Below, in pieces: positions 24,539 to 35,200 of a stretch of 64,000 nucleotides of DNA (positions within the stretch are counted from its first letter, which is position 1; each line of letters opens with the position of its first letter). Both the position numbers and the translations under genes were made by a program. The notes under the pieces were generated by a model. The model saw only the letters and a list, made by a program, of their open reading frames with translations. It was not told where the DNA came from and did not search any database. Source of the stretch: MWCR01 sp049325475. Its GTDB lineage: Bacteria > Patescibacteriota > Patescibacteriia > 2-12-FULL-60-25. The stretch is taken from assembly GCA_049325475.1 (NCBI GenBank), contig JBMOLN010000007.1, forward strand, positions 124,001-188,000, in the 5' to 3' direction.

Positions 24539-24576
24539 AAAGTACGATTGTGTATAATTATTATATCGTACTTTTT
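24539..24576 (+). terminator. Strong hairpin with T run in the 23838-24664 spacer
   Basis: AAAGTACGAT (24539-24548) pairs with ATCGTACTTT (24565-24574), followed by Ts. Upstream lie GCGCTTG-CAAAT-CAAGCGC and other small hairpins but no convincing coding region, so a plus-strand transcript of unknown nature may end here. A DnaA-box-like TTATCCACA occurs near 24643. Confidence 0.5.
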
Positions 24577-24664
24577 GACTTTTATCAATGGTGAATAACT
24601 TATTATTGTTATTTATGCCAAAAAAACCGGTTTAAAATCATTATCCACATCTTGTGGAAAAGTA

Positions 24665-25789
24665 TTAAAAATAACAAAAAATCACCTTCTCATTTTCAAT
24701 TGAAATTTGAATTTGTTTAATATCCCAAAAACAAATGTCAGTCCATGAACAAATATTATTAATACTTGCCGCATCAAACAAAGCAATTTGTTTCCCCGGG
24801 CATGTCAAAGTTCTGACACTTTCTCTGCCGATCAATGAAATATCCGAATCAACAACCAAACCCTTTACTCCGCTCATCAACTCATTAACATCAGTGCTGG
24901 TTGTAAATCTGTCGATTCTATATATCCTTTTAACCACATCGCCGTCCTCCAGCTCAAACTCCTTCTCTTCCACCATATCTGCTCCGGCGGCAATCCCAAT
25001 TAAATCATCTGCTTGGCGTGTCGAAGGCACATAATCCACAGCTAGCGAACTTGAAACCGCTTCCCAGCTGATTACGCCCTTATTGGCCAAATCCAAATCA
25101 TATCCGCTTTGCATTAAAAACGTCTCAACAATTTCCGTTGCATTACCATCCAAAGACACTGCCGATTTCTCCGCATTTGCAAATGAAATATACTGCAAAT
25201 CAGCAACGTTCATATCCGTACGCCAAACATGATCCTCCAGCTCGCCTTGCACCGATCTTGGCAGAGCAAGTTCATCGCCGGCATCCCCAAATACCTCTTG
25301 CAGATTCATATTTAATTTTGTATTTACAGTCTTTTTCCAAACAGGCCCCAATTCTTTATACGCAGAAGATCTTTGCCGGATAAACTCATTCATATTTACA
25401 CCTTCAATAATCCACGGCCCTTTGCCTTCTGTGATAATACTTAATAAAGAAAACCTCACAGCATATGCTCGCAGTTCGCCGTTTATATCTTTCGCCAAGC
25501 CTGCGTAAGTCGGAAAATACTTGTTATTTTTCGCAACCTGCCGCCAAACATCAGGCGCATCCAAATCCAAAGAGCTCTGCGCCGGCAAAACAGCGGAAAC
25601 CGCATTATTTTGCGCCACAGGAAAACTCGCCAAATGCCAAATCAATACATATACGGATAACACCGCAATCGCAAAACTCCCCGCCGCAATAGCGAGGAGC
25701 TTTGGCAAAGCACTCCGTTTATTAGCCGTTCCGTAAGATAGGATGGGCGAACCCCGGAATGCCGCATCACGTATTAACGAATCTCTCAC
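24665..25789 (-). CDS. Membrane-anchored extracytoplasmic protein, unknown function
   Basis: A 374-residue protein. Residues about 29-52 (LLAIAAGSFAIAVLSVYVLI) form one membrane helix, with a long exported part behind it. That part is acidic and contains WRQVAKNNKYFPTYAGLAKD, an early hydrophobic strand, a helical middle and, near the end, a C..C pair (CSWTDICFW). No family is recognised. The start is a GTG overlapping the pnp stop (GTGA), so it is translated by coupling to pnp. That pairing with an RNA-decay gene is probably positional rather than functional. Confidence 0.6.
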   Translation of the reverse strand: MRDSLIRDAAFRGSPILSYGTANKRSALPKLLAIAAGSFAIAVLSVYVLIWHLASFPVAQNNAVSAVLPAQSSLDLDAPDVWRQVAKNNKYFPTYAGLAKDINGELRAYAVRFSLLSIITEGKGPWIIEGVNMNEFIRQRSSAYKELGPVWKKTVNTKLNMNLQEVFGDAGDELALPRSVQGELEDHVWRTDMNVADLQYISFANAEKSAVSLDGNATEIVETFLMQSGYDLDLANKGVISWEAVSSSLAVDYVPSTRQADDLIGIAAGADMVEEKEFELEDGDVVKRIYRIDRFTTSTDVNELMSGVKGLVVDSDISLIGRESVRTLTCPGKQIALFDAASINNICSWTDICFWDIKQIQISIENEKVIFCYF

Positions 25790-28089
25790 AGTTGAATTGC
25801 AAATGGATCATTGGATTGAGGCTTATGCGGCGGCCTTGGCGGTCTGTCATGACCCCTGTCATTACCTCCGGAGCCGTGATGATGTGGTCTTCCGCCGCCG
25901 TTTCCGTCTCGTCTTGGCGGTCTGGGTCCGCGCGGGCCTCTTTCATCTCCCCCGCCTCTATAATCCGGATTTGCCCTCTTAATGGACAAATTGATTCTGC
26001 CCATTGAATCTATCTCATAAACCTTAACCGTCACCTCATCTCCAATATTAACAACATCCGTCACTTTATCAACCCTTTGCGGCGCCAGTTCGCTGATATG
26101 CACCATTCCTTCCTTGCCCGGCAAAATCTCCACAAAAGCTCCGAAATCCATAATCCTGGTTACCTTGCCCGTAAACACCTCGCCAACCTCAACTTCACGG
26201 GTTAAATTTAAAATCATTTCCTTGGCTTTTTCCATGCCTTCAGCTGAAACCGAAGTAATATAAACCGAACCATCATCTTCAATATCGATTTCCACCCCCG
26301 TAGCATCAATAATTTCATTAATCATCTTACCGCCCGGACCGATCACTTCTCTGATCTTATCAGGATGGATATGTATGGTTTCGATTCTGGGTGCATATTT
26401 GGACAATTCCGGTCTGGGTTCCGCCAAATTGGCTTGCACTACATCCAAAATCTGCAGTCTGGCCTTTAACGCTTTCTCAAACGCTTCTTTAACAACCTCC
26501 AGCGGCAAACCTCGAGTCTTGGTATCCATCTGAATGGCCGTAATTCCCTCACGTGTACCGGCTACTTTAAAATCCATGCCCCCTTCGCCGTCTTCCAAAT
26601 CTTGAATATCGGTAATAACTTTCCATTTATTTTCATCTTCAATGGATGCGACGCCAATCGCAATACCTGCAACCGGTGCTTTAATCGGCACGCCTGCGTC
26701 CATCAATGCCAAAGATGATGCCGTAGCCGAACCCATGGACGAAGATCCGTTAGATCCCAAAACCTCGGAAACAACTCTGATGGTATAAGGAAAATCCTCT
26801 TTATTGGGAATGACCGGTATTAAAGCTCTTTCCGCCAATCCTCCATGGCCGATCTCTCTGCGGCCCGGTCCGCGATTGCTCTTGGTCTCTGATACCGCGT
26901 ACGATGGAAAATTATAATGGTGGAAAAAGCGGCGCGTTGTTTTAAATTCCATTGTATCGATATGCTGTTCCATGCCCGGCCCGCCCAACGTCACCAAAGA
27001 CAAAACCTGCGTCTGCCCGCGCATAAACAAACCCGAACCGTGCGTACGGGGCAGCAAGCCCGTATCCGCGTACAACGCACGGACTTCATCAATGCCTCTG
27101 CCATCCGCTCTTTTACCTTGTTCCAATATCATGTCTGTCACGGCTCCATCCACGAATCCCTCTAAAACTTCCATGGCAACCCTCCTGCGGTCTTTGCCGA
27201 TTTCTTTTTCAGTCAAATATTTTTCCAAGCTATCCTTTAATTTATTTACAGCATTCTTTCGATCTTTCTTGGATCTTAAGGGCTCGGCGAACAATTCGTT
27301 TTTATGCTCATTGAGATATTCATTGGCCATTGCCTGCAATTCCTCCATATCCTTTTGTGCAGCAATCTCTTCCTCGCTCTTTGCGGTAAATATATCAACC
27401 TTGGTTTTTCCATGTTCTGCCGCGACCTTATTGATTAATTCTATTACCGGCGCAAAACTGTTCTGAGCAAACTCAATCGCTTTAAAAGCCGCGTCCTCGC
27501 ATACAATATTCGTCCCGGCCTCAAGCATAACTGTTTTATTGTTGGCTCCGGCCACAATAACTTCCATTCCGCCCTGTTCCACTTCTTCATATGTGGCATT
27601 CAAAATATACTGTCCGTCTTTTTGACCGATTCGCGCCGCTGCAATCGGACCATTCCATGGGATGTCGGAAATCATCAAAGCGCAAGATGAACCGATTAAA
27701 CCGATTACATCCGGATCGTTCTCGCCATCATGACTTAAGACCGTTGAAACAACAGCAATTTCGTTCCTCATTCTGTCATCAAACAAAGGTCTGATGGCTC
27801 TGTCGATCAAGCGGCCCGATAAAATTGCCTCATCAGTAGGCCTGCCTTCACGCTTAATATACCTCGAGCCTTTAATTTTGCCCGCGGCATAAAACTTTTC
27901 TTCATAATCAACTTGCAAAGGAAAAAAGTCCAAACCTTCGCGGATGCCGCCCATGGTTGCCGTGCAAAGCACAACAGTGTCGCCATAGCGCACAGTACAC
28001 GATCCATTAGCTTGCTGGGCTAAAAGATCAATGCCAATAGTCAGGGTTCTTCCACCCCACTCAATAGAGTATTCTTTTTGATTTTGCAT
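25786..28089 (-). CDS. pnp: Polyribonucleotide nucleotidyltransferase (PNPase)
   Basis: A phosphate-dependent 3'-5' exoribonuclease acting in mRNA decay. Two RNase PH domains are seen: the first includes GSRYIKREGRPTDEAIL, the second GHGGLAERAL and GSNGSSSMGSATASSLALMD with the catalytic Asp. An alpha-helical linker separates them. KH follows (IREVIGPGGKMINEI, about residue 581), then S1 (about 640-705: GKVTRIMDFGAFVEI). The last 60 residues are an RGG/Pro/His-rich disordered tail, longer than in most homologs, which may add RNA binding. The next gene overlaps its stop. Confidence 0.95.
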   Translation of the reverse strand: MQNQKEYSIEWGGRTLTIGIDLLAQQANGSCTVRYGDTVVLCTATMGGIREGLDFFPLQVDYEEKFYAAGKIKGSRYIKREGRPTDEAILSGRLIDRAIRPLFDDRMRNEIAVVSTVLSHDGENDPDVIGLIGSSCALMISDIPWNGPIAAARIGQKDGQYILNATYEEVEQGGMEVIVAGANNKTVMLEAGTNIVCEDAAFKAIEFAQNSFAPVIELINKVAAEHGKTKVDIFTAKSEEEIAAQKDMEELQAMANEYLNEHKNELFAEPLRSKKDRKNAVNKLKDSLEKYLTEKEIGKDRRRVAMEVLEGFVDGAVTDMILEQGKRADGRGIDEVRALYADTGLLPRTHGSGLFMRGQTQVLSLVTLGGPGMEQHIDTMEFKTTRRFFHHYNFPSYAVSETKSNRGPGRREIGHGGLAERALIPVIPNKEDFPYTIRVVSEVLGSNGSSSMGSATASSLALMDAGVPIKAPVAGIAIGVASIEDENKWKVITDIQDLEDGEGGMDFKVAGTREGITAIQMDTKTRGLPLEVVKEAFEKALKARLQILDVVQANLAEPRPELSKYAPRIETIHIHPDKIREVIGPGGKMINEIIDATGVEIDIEDDGSVYITSVSAEGMEKAKEMILNLTREVEVGEVFTGKVTRIMDFGAFVEILPGKEGMVHISELAPQRVDKVTDVVNIGDEVTVKVYEIDSMGRINLSIKRANPDYRGGGDERGPRGPRPPRRDGNGGGRPHHHGSGGNDRGHDRPPRPPHKPQSNDPFAIQL

Positions 28090-28596
28090 AAACTAACGCA
28101 TTACGTCGTACGTCTATACGTCAGAAGTCTAAAATTCAGACTTCCGACTTATCGACTTATTGACGTTTGTGTTGCTTGCCCTGAAACTAAATCCCGCGCC
28201 GTGGCACGTGATGTAATTTTACGTGCTCTTTGGATCCCTGTCTCAGGACAAACTAATAAACTTAATTAACTAATTTAATCCACCGTCCAGCGTCACTCGT
28301 CCCACGTCATTGTGTTAATTCGGTGTTCAGTGTTCGGCGTTCGGTGTTCGGTTGTATCGGCGCGCCTTTATAATGGCACGATTAAGCCAAATAGTCAAAA
28401 CCGACCTCGTATCCCTGTGCATCCGTTAAACCGTTATACCGAGAATAGCTCTGATTAACGGGTCAACGGGAATACTGGCCAACTTGTCTCGAATCTAGCT
28501 TCTAGAGTCTGACATTGTGTATCCTGTATCGTGTAACGTCTGACGTTTCGCGCTATACGATTCGCGATGCGCGAACAGAGTTCTAGCGTCTAGCGT
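28090..28596. repeat. Gene-free spacer made of mixed word arrays
   Basis: About 500 bases without a supportable gene between pnp and the 28597 gene. It holds words of many families: TACGTCGTACGTC, TTCGGTGTTCGGCGTTCGG (28319-28350), CTAGCTTCTAGAGTC, GTGTATCCTGTATCGTG and GTTTCGCGC (28515-28560). The stretch TTAACGGGTCAACGGG (about 28455) has relatives near 15775, 22385 and 63275. Confidence 0.6.
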
Positions 28597-29094
28597 CTAT
28601 TTAGCCAATAAGTAACTCTTTATCGCCTTTACAACTTTCGAATCTTCTTTCAAATCTTCAACAAAAAGAATATGCTCGCGATTAATATACATCCTATCCT
28701 CCGGACCATGTAATTCATTCCCTAACTTGATTATCTTTAAATCACCTTGGCCTTCAATAATTCCATTGGCCGAAGCCCTGTCTGTTTGCAAATAATAAAT
28801 ATTTTTCAACACCAGTTCTTCTTCGGTTTTTTCCGTTATCATTCCAAAATAAACTTGCCCGTTAGACAAAAACACAGCCTGATACTCGCCTTCATAAACA
28901 GCTTCATCCGCAACATCTGTTTTATCTTCTTGAGCTTCGCTGGCCGGCGTAATGGCTTTAAAAAACCCGAACGCCCCGATTAACAAAATCGCCGCCGCCC
29001 CGGCTCCAAAAAAGAACAGCTTAAGATCTACCGCAGGTTTATGATCTTGATTTTCAATTTTCGGCTCTTGAGCCTCTATTTTTTTACTTGGCAT
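28597..29094 (-). CDS. Conserved single-TM protein of CPR type, unknown function
   Basis: A 165-residue protein with a polar N-terminus, one membrane helix (about 25-47, LFFFGAGAAAILLIGAFGFF) and an exported domain. The stretch YQAVFLSNGQVYFGMI followed by LVLKNIYYLQ is, from memory, a pattern recurrent in Parcubacteria hypothetical proteins. A short LGNELHGPEDRMYINREHILF segment completes the domain. Function is unknown. It precedes a TCAGCTA word array on its 5' side and lies downstream of the giant fibre gene on the same strand. Confidence 0.7.
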   Translation of the reverse strand: MPSKKIEAQEPKIENQDHKPAVDLKLFFFGAGAAAILLIGAFGFFKAITPASEAQEDKTDVADEAVYEGEYQAVFLSNGQVYFGMITEKTEEELVLKNIYYLQTDRASANGIIEGQGDLKIIKLGNELHGPEDRMYINREHILFVEDLKEDSKVVKAIKSYLLAK

Positions 29095-29102
29095 ATAAAT
29101 TT

Positions 29103-29162
29103 AACTATCAGCTATCAGCTATCAGCTATCAGCTATCAGCTAACAGCTAACAGCTAACAGCT
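29103..29162. repeat. Tandem TATCAGC/TAACAGC array
   Basis: About eight consecutive 7-base units run through the spacer, first as CTATCAG and then as CTAACAG. Shorter relatives occur at 17372-17400, 17780-17812, 18586-18624, 47085-47105 and 63430-63468. Confidence 0.85.
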
Positions 29163-29258
29163 AACCTTAGTATATCAAAAAAACAACCCCTTTCAAAGAG
29201 GCGCTCTTGTCATTGTCTCCCGGTCACTGGACTATGACTACGACTAAGTACTATGACA

Positions 29259-32200
29259 TTATTGATCGGTTGTCGTTGTCGTATCCGCATTTGCTTCCGC
29301 TTCCGGCTCCGTTCCATCAGCCGCAACCTCATCAACTGTCTCTGTACCGGTAACTTCAGACTCCGCCACTGTATCAACAATAACCACTTCCGGCTCGTCC
29401 GGTTCTTCAGGAACTGCAATTATTTCTAGCTCATCAGACTCCGTGCTTGAATCCTCCATAGCTTCATGCGAAGGAGGACGTGCTTCATGCTCCGTGCCGT
29501 CTTGTGTTGTTGTCGCCTCATCAACCAACACTTCTCCCAAAACATCCATATCATATTCAATCTTGGATGATCCCATTTCCGTTACTTCTATTTCCAATGT
29601 CGTGCCATTGCTCACAAACACCTTGCTATCATCATTGCCAAACGCATGCCAGTTAAACAATGTATCCTCATAAGTCTTATCACTTAAAATGATATCAAAT
29701 CCCTGCAAAGTAATATTTTTTACGCCGTATTGGAATTCGTGCAAGCCGACCGGAGTTATCGTCACGATGGGCAAAGTCTCATATTCACCTTTAAACGAAA
29801 CATGAACTTCCGACTCACCCGACATGATCAAAGCCTGACCCACCGTATCTCGGCCAAATACCATATGCTTTTTAACCGTCACAGTTCCCTCAAAAATCGC
29901 TCCGGCCACATGCAAATCAGGAATATCTCCTTCTTTCAGTTCACCGCCTTGCAAAGTTATTCCCAACACCGACGACTGAATTTGCTGATCCAGATTATTC
30001 TTGGAGAACGAATCAAAGAATACCGCCATCTTCACATGCTTCACTCCATTAATTTCGGCTTCAACCTTGGACCAATCAACATTTTCCGCGGCTCTGGCCA
30101 CAACATAGCTCACCGGCTCATCTTGCAAATCTTTCATGGCATGACCCGCAACATCGGATGAAACCAGGTAATCGCCGACTCTGATATTTTTGCCGTTATC
30201 GGCAACCCAAATTTCACCCTTGCCTGCCGCCATTACAATATGCGGATTATCCTTGCTCGGAGTCAATTTTGGTTCCAAAACACTTACATAAGCACCCATA
30301 ACTTCCGCATCATTGGCCTTAGTGCAAAGCTTAACCCCGTAAACATACTGCGAATCAGCTCTGTCGTGCAATCTCTTATTCTCGCCCGTCATCACAACCA
30401 GCATTCCGCTCGAAATTTCATCATCAGTCCAAGCATAATGCGACCCGGTAAATGCATTGTAAGAAACCACACTTCCATAAATGGATATGGTTCCTTCTTC
30501 ATAATCATCCTGCTTTAAAGATATAATCTTGCCGTCATTGGAAACCCTGCTGAACGCGGCTACCGCCCCGCCAACTCTGCGGACGTCTAATGGCAATTCC
30601 GGCACCACAACTCCGATTCCCAAATTACCGGCAAAGAAATTCAATTTACCCGATTCATTATAAATTGAATAATCCGCAGTGGGTGCCGTACTCGTGCCGA
30701 TCAATAAATTCGTATTATAAACCGCCGCCGTCTGTTCTTCCACCGTTATACCGCTTAATCTGGAAATCTTACCCGTGCCAGAATTAATTGCGGACCGAAC
30801 CATTAAACCATGAGCATAGGTAATCGATCCGTCACCGCCGTTCATAACTCCCAACGTAGCCCCCATGGCATCATGCACCAAGCCGGAACCTTCATTAACA
30901 GCCATAGCCTCCAAACCGACCAAACCCTGCAGTAAAGCCGCCTGCTGGTCGCTGTTCATGCTGGCAACCGACTTCATTCCTTTGGCATATCCGCCCGCTG
31001 AAGTTATCCTTGCACTCATTTGCGAATACAAACCTACAGCGTTCTCTTGAGCCTCCTTAAGCTCATCGCTGACTTGCAATTTGGCTTCCGGCGCGTCTGT
31101 ACCGATGCCGACCTTGCCATCCGTCTTGATTGTTAATGCGCTCAAATCCTTATTGCCAATAGTCAGATCTCCCAGCTCGTTTTCCGACAAACTCCAAGCC
31201 GCAGCACCGATATTCAATTTCTCCGTCCATACATTGGACCATTGATTTTCCTTGGCGCCCAAAGAAAACGCGTTCGTCACCTGCGGCAGCAAATCACCCG
31301 TGCTTGTTCCGCCGCGGAACGATAGCGCCCAATTCGTTTCATTGCCTCTCTCCGCAATCGAATCCAATGTATCCATTTCATAATACAAGGGAGTACCCGT
31401 GGCAAACTGCACCCAGCCGTTGGATAAACCGTCCCCCGATTGCTTAATGTACGTCGTGCCATTTACCGTATCAACCGCCAAGTCACCGATATTGCCGGCT
31501 ACCAATCCTTCCGGAGATTTATCAACTCTGTACACTTCAAAATCACCGCCCGCATTTTCAAATGTGGCTATGGCGTTCTCTGATTCCTGATTGGAATCAA
31601 CATGTAATTTTGATTTCGGTTTTTCTGTGCCAACAGCCAATGATCCGGCCAAATAAGTATTGCCCTTGGAATCCACGCTTGCCGCTTTTGTTCCGTCCGA
31701 ACTTGTAAAAACAAATTCCGTATTTCCGTCATTATCCCCCAGCACAACATTCACATTACTGCCCAATTCGGTTTGCAGTTTTAATGAATTATCAAATGAA
31801 TTGTATCCGATCTGCGATTGTCCGTCTTTGCCGTTAAACTTAACAACCTTGTCTTTGTTCATCCAAATATTTTCTTGAACTTCTATATTCTTAATCTTGG
31901 CATCGCCGTTCACATCCAATTCCACAGTCGGATTATCCATATTGATTCCAATGCGGTGATTTAAGGTATCAACCGTCATAATGGGAGTTCCGCCGTCCGC
32001 ATCCATAAACAAAACTCCTTGCGCCGAATCAAATAACGGCCGCAAAATTATCTGATCTCCTTGCGGCATCAAATACAAATCCGAATTTTCGGTTGTCAGC
32101 ACCGTGGCCTTGCCCAATGCCGTCTCCAAAGAGAAGAAATAACTTTGTTCACTGGCCGGATTCAAATCAAAACTTTGCGAGAGTATATCGCCCGTTGCCA

Positions 32201-35200
32201 AGGAAATCGGCTTTTCTGCCGCTAAAGCTCCATTGGTCAGCATCTGCAACGATGAAGTACTGCCTTGCAAAGTTAATCCCGCCAAATCAGCGCTTAATGT
32301 TTGTTGCAATAACCATATGCTGGATGCCGCGCCCACAGAATTTATGGCAAAACCGCTCTTTTGCACGCCAAAGCTGGTTCGAACAAACATCATCACCGTT
32401 CCGGTTGTTGCTCCATTGGCTGTGCTGGATGTAAACGATTCCATTGCTTGGCCAAGTATCATTCCTGATTCACTGGATTTCATGGCATAACCCGGAATTG
32501 ATGCTGATGTCAGGTTGTCGCCGACTTTAATTTCGCCGTTCTCCAAACTGACTTTTACAGGAACGCGACCTACCAAAGCAATGGGCCTGGCATTTTCATC
32601 TTTGGGACCGGAAAGCAAGAAACCCGGCTTGGTGGAAACAACACCAACCAAACTTGATTCATACGGCATTGAAGATTTTTTAACATAACCTTCCCACACG
32701 TCATCCAAAGCCACAACGTCCCCGGCTTCCAGCGTGGGGTCTGCCGATGGATACATTTCCGCCAAGTCATAAGCGCCCGCATCCGTAATTATTCCATGCG
32801 AGAATTTAAACGCGCCGATTGATTGGGAATCCCCGGCACCGCTCATACTGTAAGCCTCATTATCAAACCAAACCGAGCCCGTGGCATTTCCCGCTTCAAA
32901 AGCAATATCATACGAACCGGTTCTGGCTGTCTGATAATACCAAACTTCTCCATCACCCGAACTGTTGCCTCGTCCCGCATAAAGATAACCATTAAAATCC
33001 GCAAAGGCGTATGTAGCCTCAAAGCCGGTTCCCGCATCCGAAAGATACGCATTGGAAACATCATATTTATATATCTGTCCGCCGCCCGCTGTTGTTCCTT
33101 CATATCCCATAAAAAGGAAACCGTCATAGCTTAGCAAAGCCGGAATGCGATAAACACCGCTGCCATTATTTTGTGAAACCGCAATATCATACGTGCTATC
33201 GCAGAGCGTTGGCAAGCCCAAAACTCCCGGATCGCAGCTGTACAAATCTCCATCTCCGCTGTCATTACCGGCTCCAAAATATAACAAACCCCTATAGACC
33301 GCTGCGCTCTCAAAAGAGTCGTAATTAGAATACGGATCCGCTAAACTTACAGACCAGTCGGAAGAGCTGTCGCAACGGCCGGCATCTCCGGCTGCCGTTG
33401 AATCGCACAACATTAAATCATTATCCGAACCGTTACTGTTGCCCATCAAACCATATAAACGATTGTTAAAAACCGCGAGCGCCGGCAACTCTTCATATCC
33501 TGAAAAGGAAATATTCGTCCAATCCGAGGAATTATCGCAAATATTCGCATTGCCCGCCGCGGCCGGATTACAAACTCCCACACTGCCGCTGCCCGAGGAT
33601 CCCGTATCATTGGCAGCGTATAAATAATTATTGAACTCAATAATCTGACGGATTCTGTACGGTCCGGATGGGAACGAGGCATCATTCCAATCACCGCTTT
33701 CGCAAATATCCGCATCACCCGTTAGCCCCGGATTACAATAATATATATCACCCTCTCCGGCATCATCGCCAAAACCCGCATATAGATAACCCTTATATGC
33801 GTATAAAGTATTTACTTGGTCATAACCCGTATTATAAGCCTGCGACCAATCTGCTGAATTGTCGCAAACCGCTGTATTTCCTCCCGCTGTCGGATCGCAA
33901 ACATATATATCACCTTCACCTCCGCCATCGCCCCGTCCCGCATACAAGTGGCCTTTATATGACACTAAAGATCTGACCGACTCATAACCGCCTCCTGATA
34001 AACCCGTATTTGTCCAAGTGGTTTCGGTTCGAGACGGCGCCGTGCCCATTATCAAAGTATCGTCCATCCTGCCGTCAAAACCTCCGCCTGATGATGTCAC
34101 TGCCGAAATCGCCGCATCCAAATCCGCCAGCACTCCCTGAACTGTCGTGGCATTGGAATTATCAAATTCGTCAAACACTCCAACCAATGCCGCGCCCGAT
34201 GTCCATGGCGATGTGCCGATAGCATCCAACCTGATTCCTCCGATGGATAAGAAATCCGTCAATGCCAACGACGTTCCGGAAGCTGAAGCAAAAATCAAAT
34301 CATTTAAATATGAAAGTCCGGCCACATTCAAAGTATTTTGAATGATAAGCCCCGCGGTCGAAGTCCCGCCGGCAAATTGCAAACCATGAGTTGTAATCGC
34401 TCCACGATCTGTCACATATTGCAAATCAATATTTGCAACCGTTGTCGATACTGTTTGCAAATCAGTTTGAGTGCCCGCAAGGCTTGAGGAAACACTGGCG
34501 ATATCCGCCGTATTCTGCGCTATGCTGGATGTTGCGTTGGCAAGATCGGTTTGAAGATTGGCAATATCGCCGGTCACGTTAACTAAATTTGAAATTGTCG
34601 TTGCGAGCGTAGAAGAAACAATCGCGATTTCCGCTGAAATGGATGCCAGAGTCGATGTTGCCGCGGCCAATTCGGAAATTGCATAAGTAATATCATTCGC
34701 ATTTTGTGAAATCCAATCATCAAAATCCGCCAGCACTCCTTGCACCGTCCCTGCATTCGAGTTGGCAAATTCGTCAAACACGCCAATCAAAGTCGCTCCG
34801 CTGTTTGTATTATTTGTTCCAACAGCGTCGAGCTTAATGCCGTTTATTGTCAGATAAGATGACAGCGCGAGAGCCGTACCCGTTGCATAATCAAAATCCA
34901 AATTATCGATTGCAAAATTCGTTGCTTCTAAGTTTGTTGCAAATAAATTTGTCGTTGTCGCATTGCTTGCGATAAATTCCGCGCCCGCGGCTGAATTAAA
35001 TCCAAAAGTCGTTGCGTAAAGATCAGTTGATGTTGCGGCGGTAAAGAGTGAGTAATCAGCATCCAAAGTCCCTTGCACGTTAAAGTCAGACGTTGATGTG
35101 CCTCCGGCAAATTGTATAGCCAAAGAAGTCACATTGCCCTCTTCTGTCACCTGCTGAAATGTCGGCGTAGAAGTCGCGATCTGCTGGCCGTTCACATAAA

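Noticed and set aside
24383..24598. 71-codon plus-strand ORF
   Set aside because: No ribosome-binding site, coding pattern is poor, and it overlaps the strong hairpin-terminator at 24539-24576.
29103..29162. CRISPR or regulatory iteron array
   Set aside because: Short tandem words of the same kind as in many other spacers; no spacer-repeat structure.
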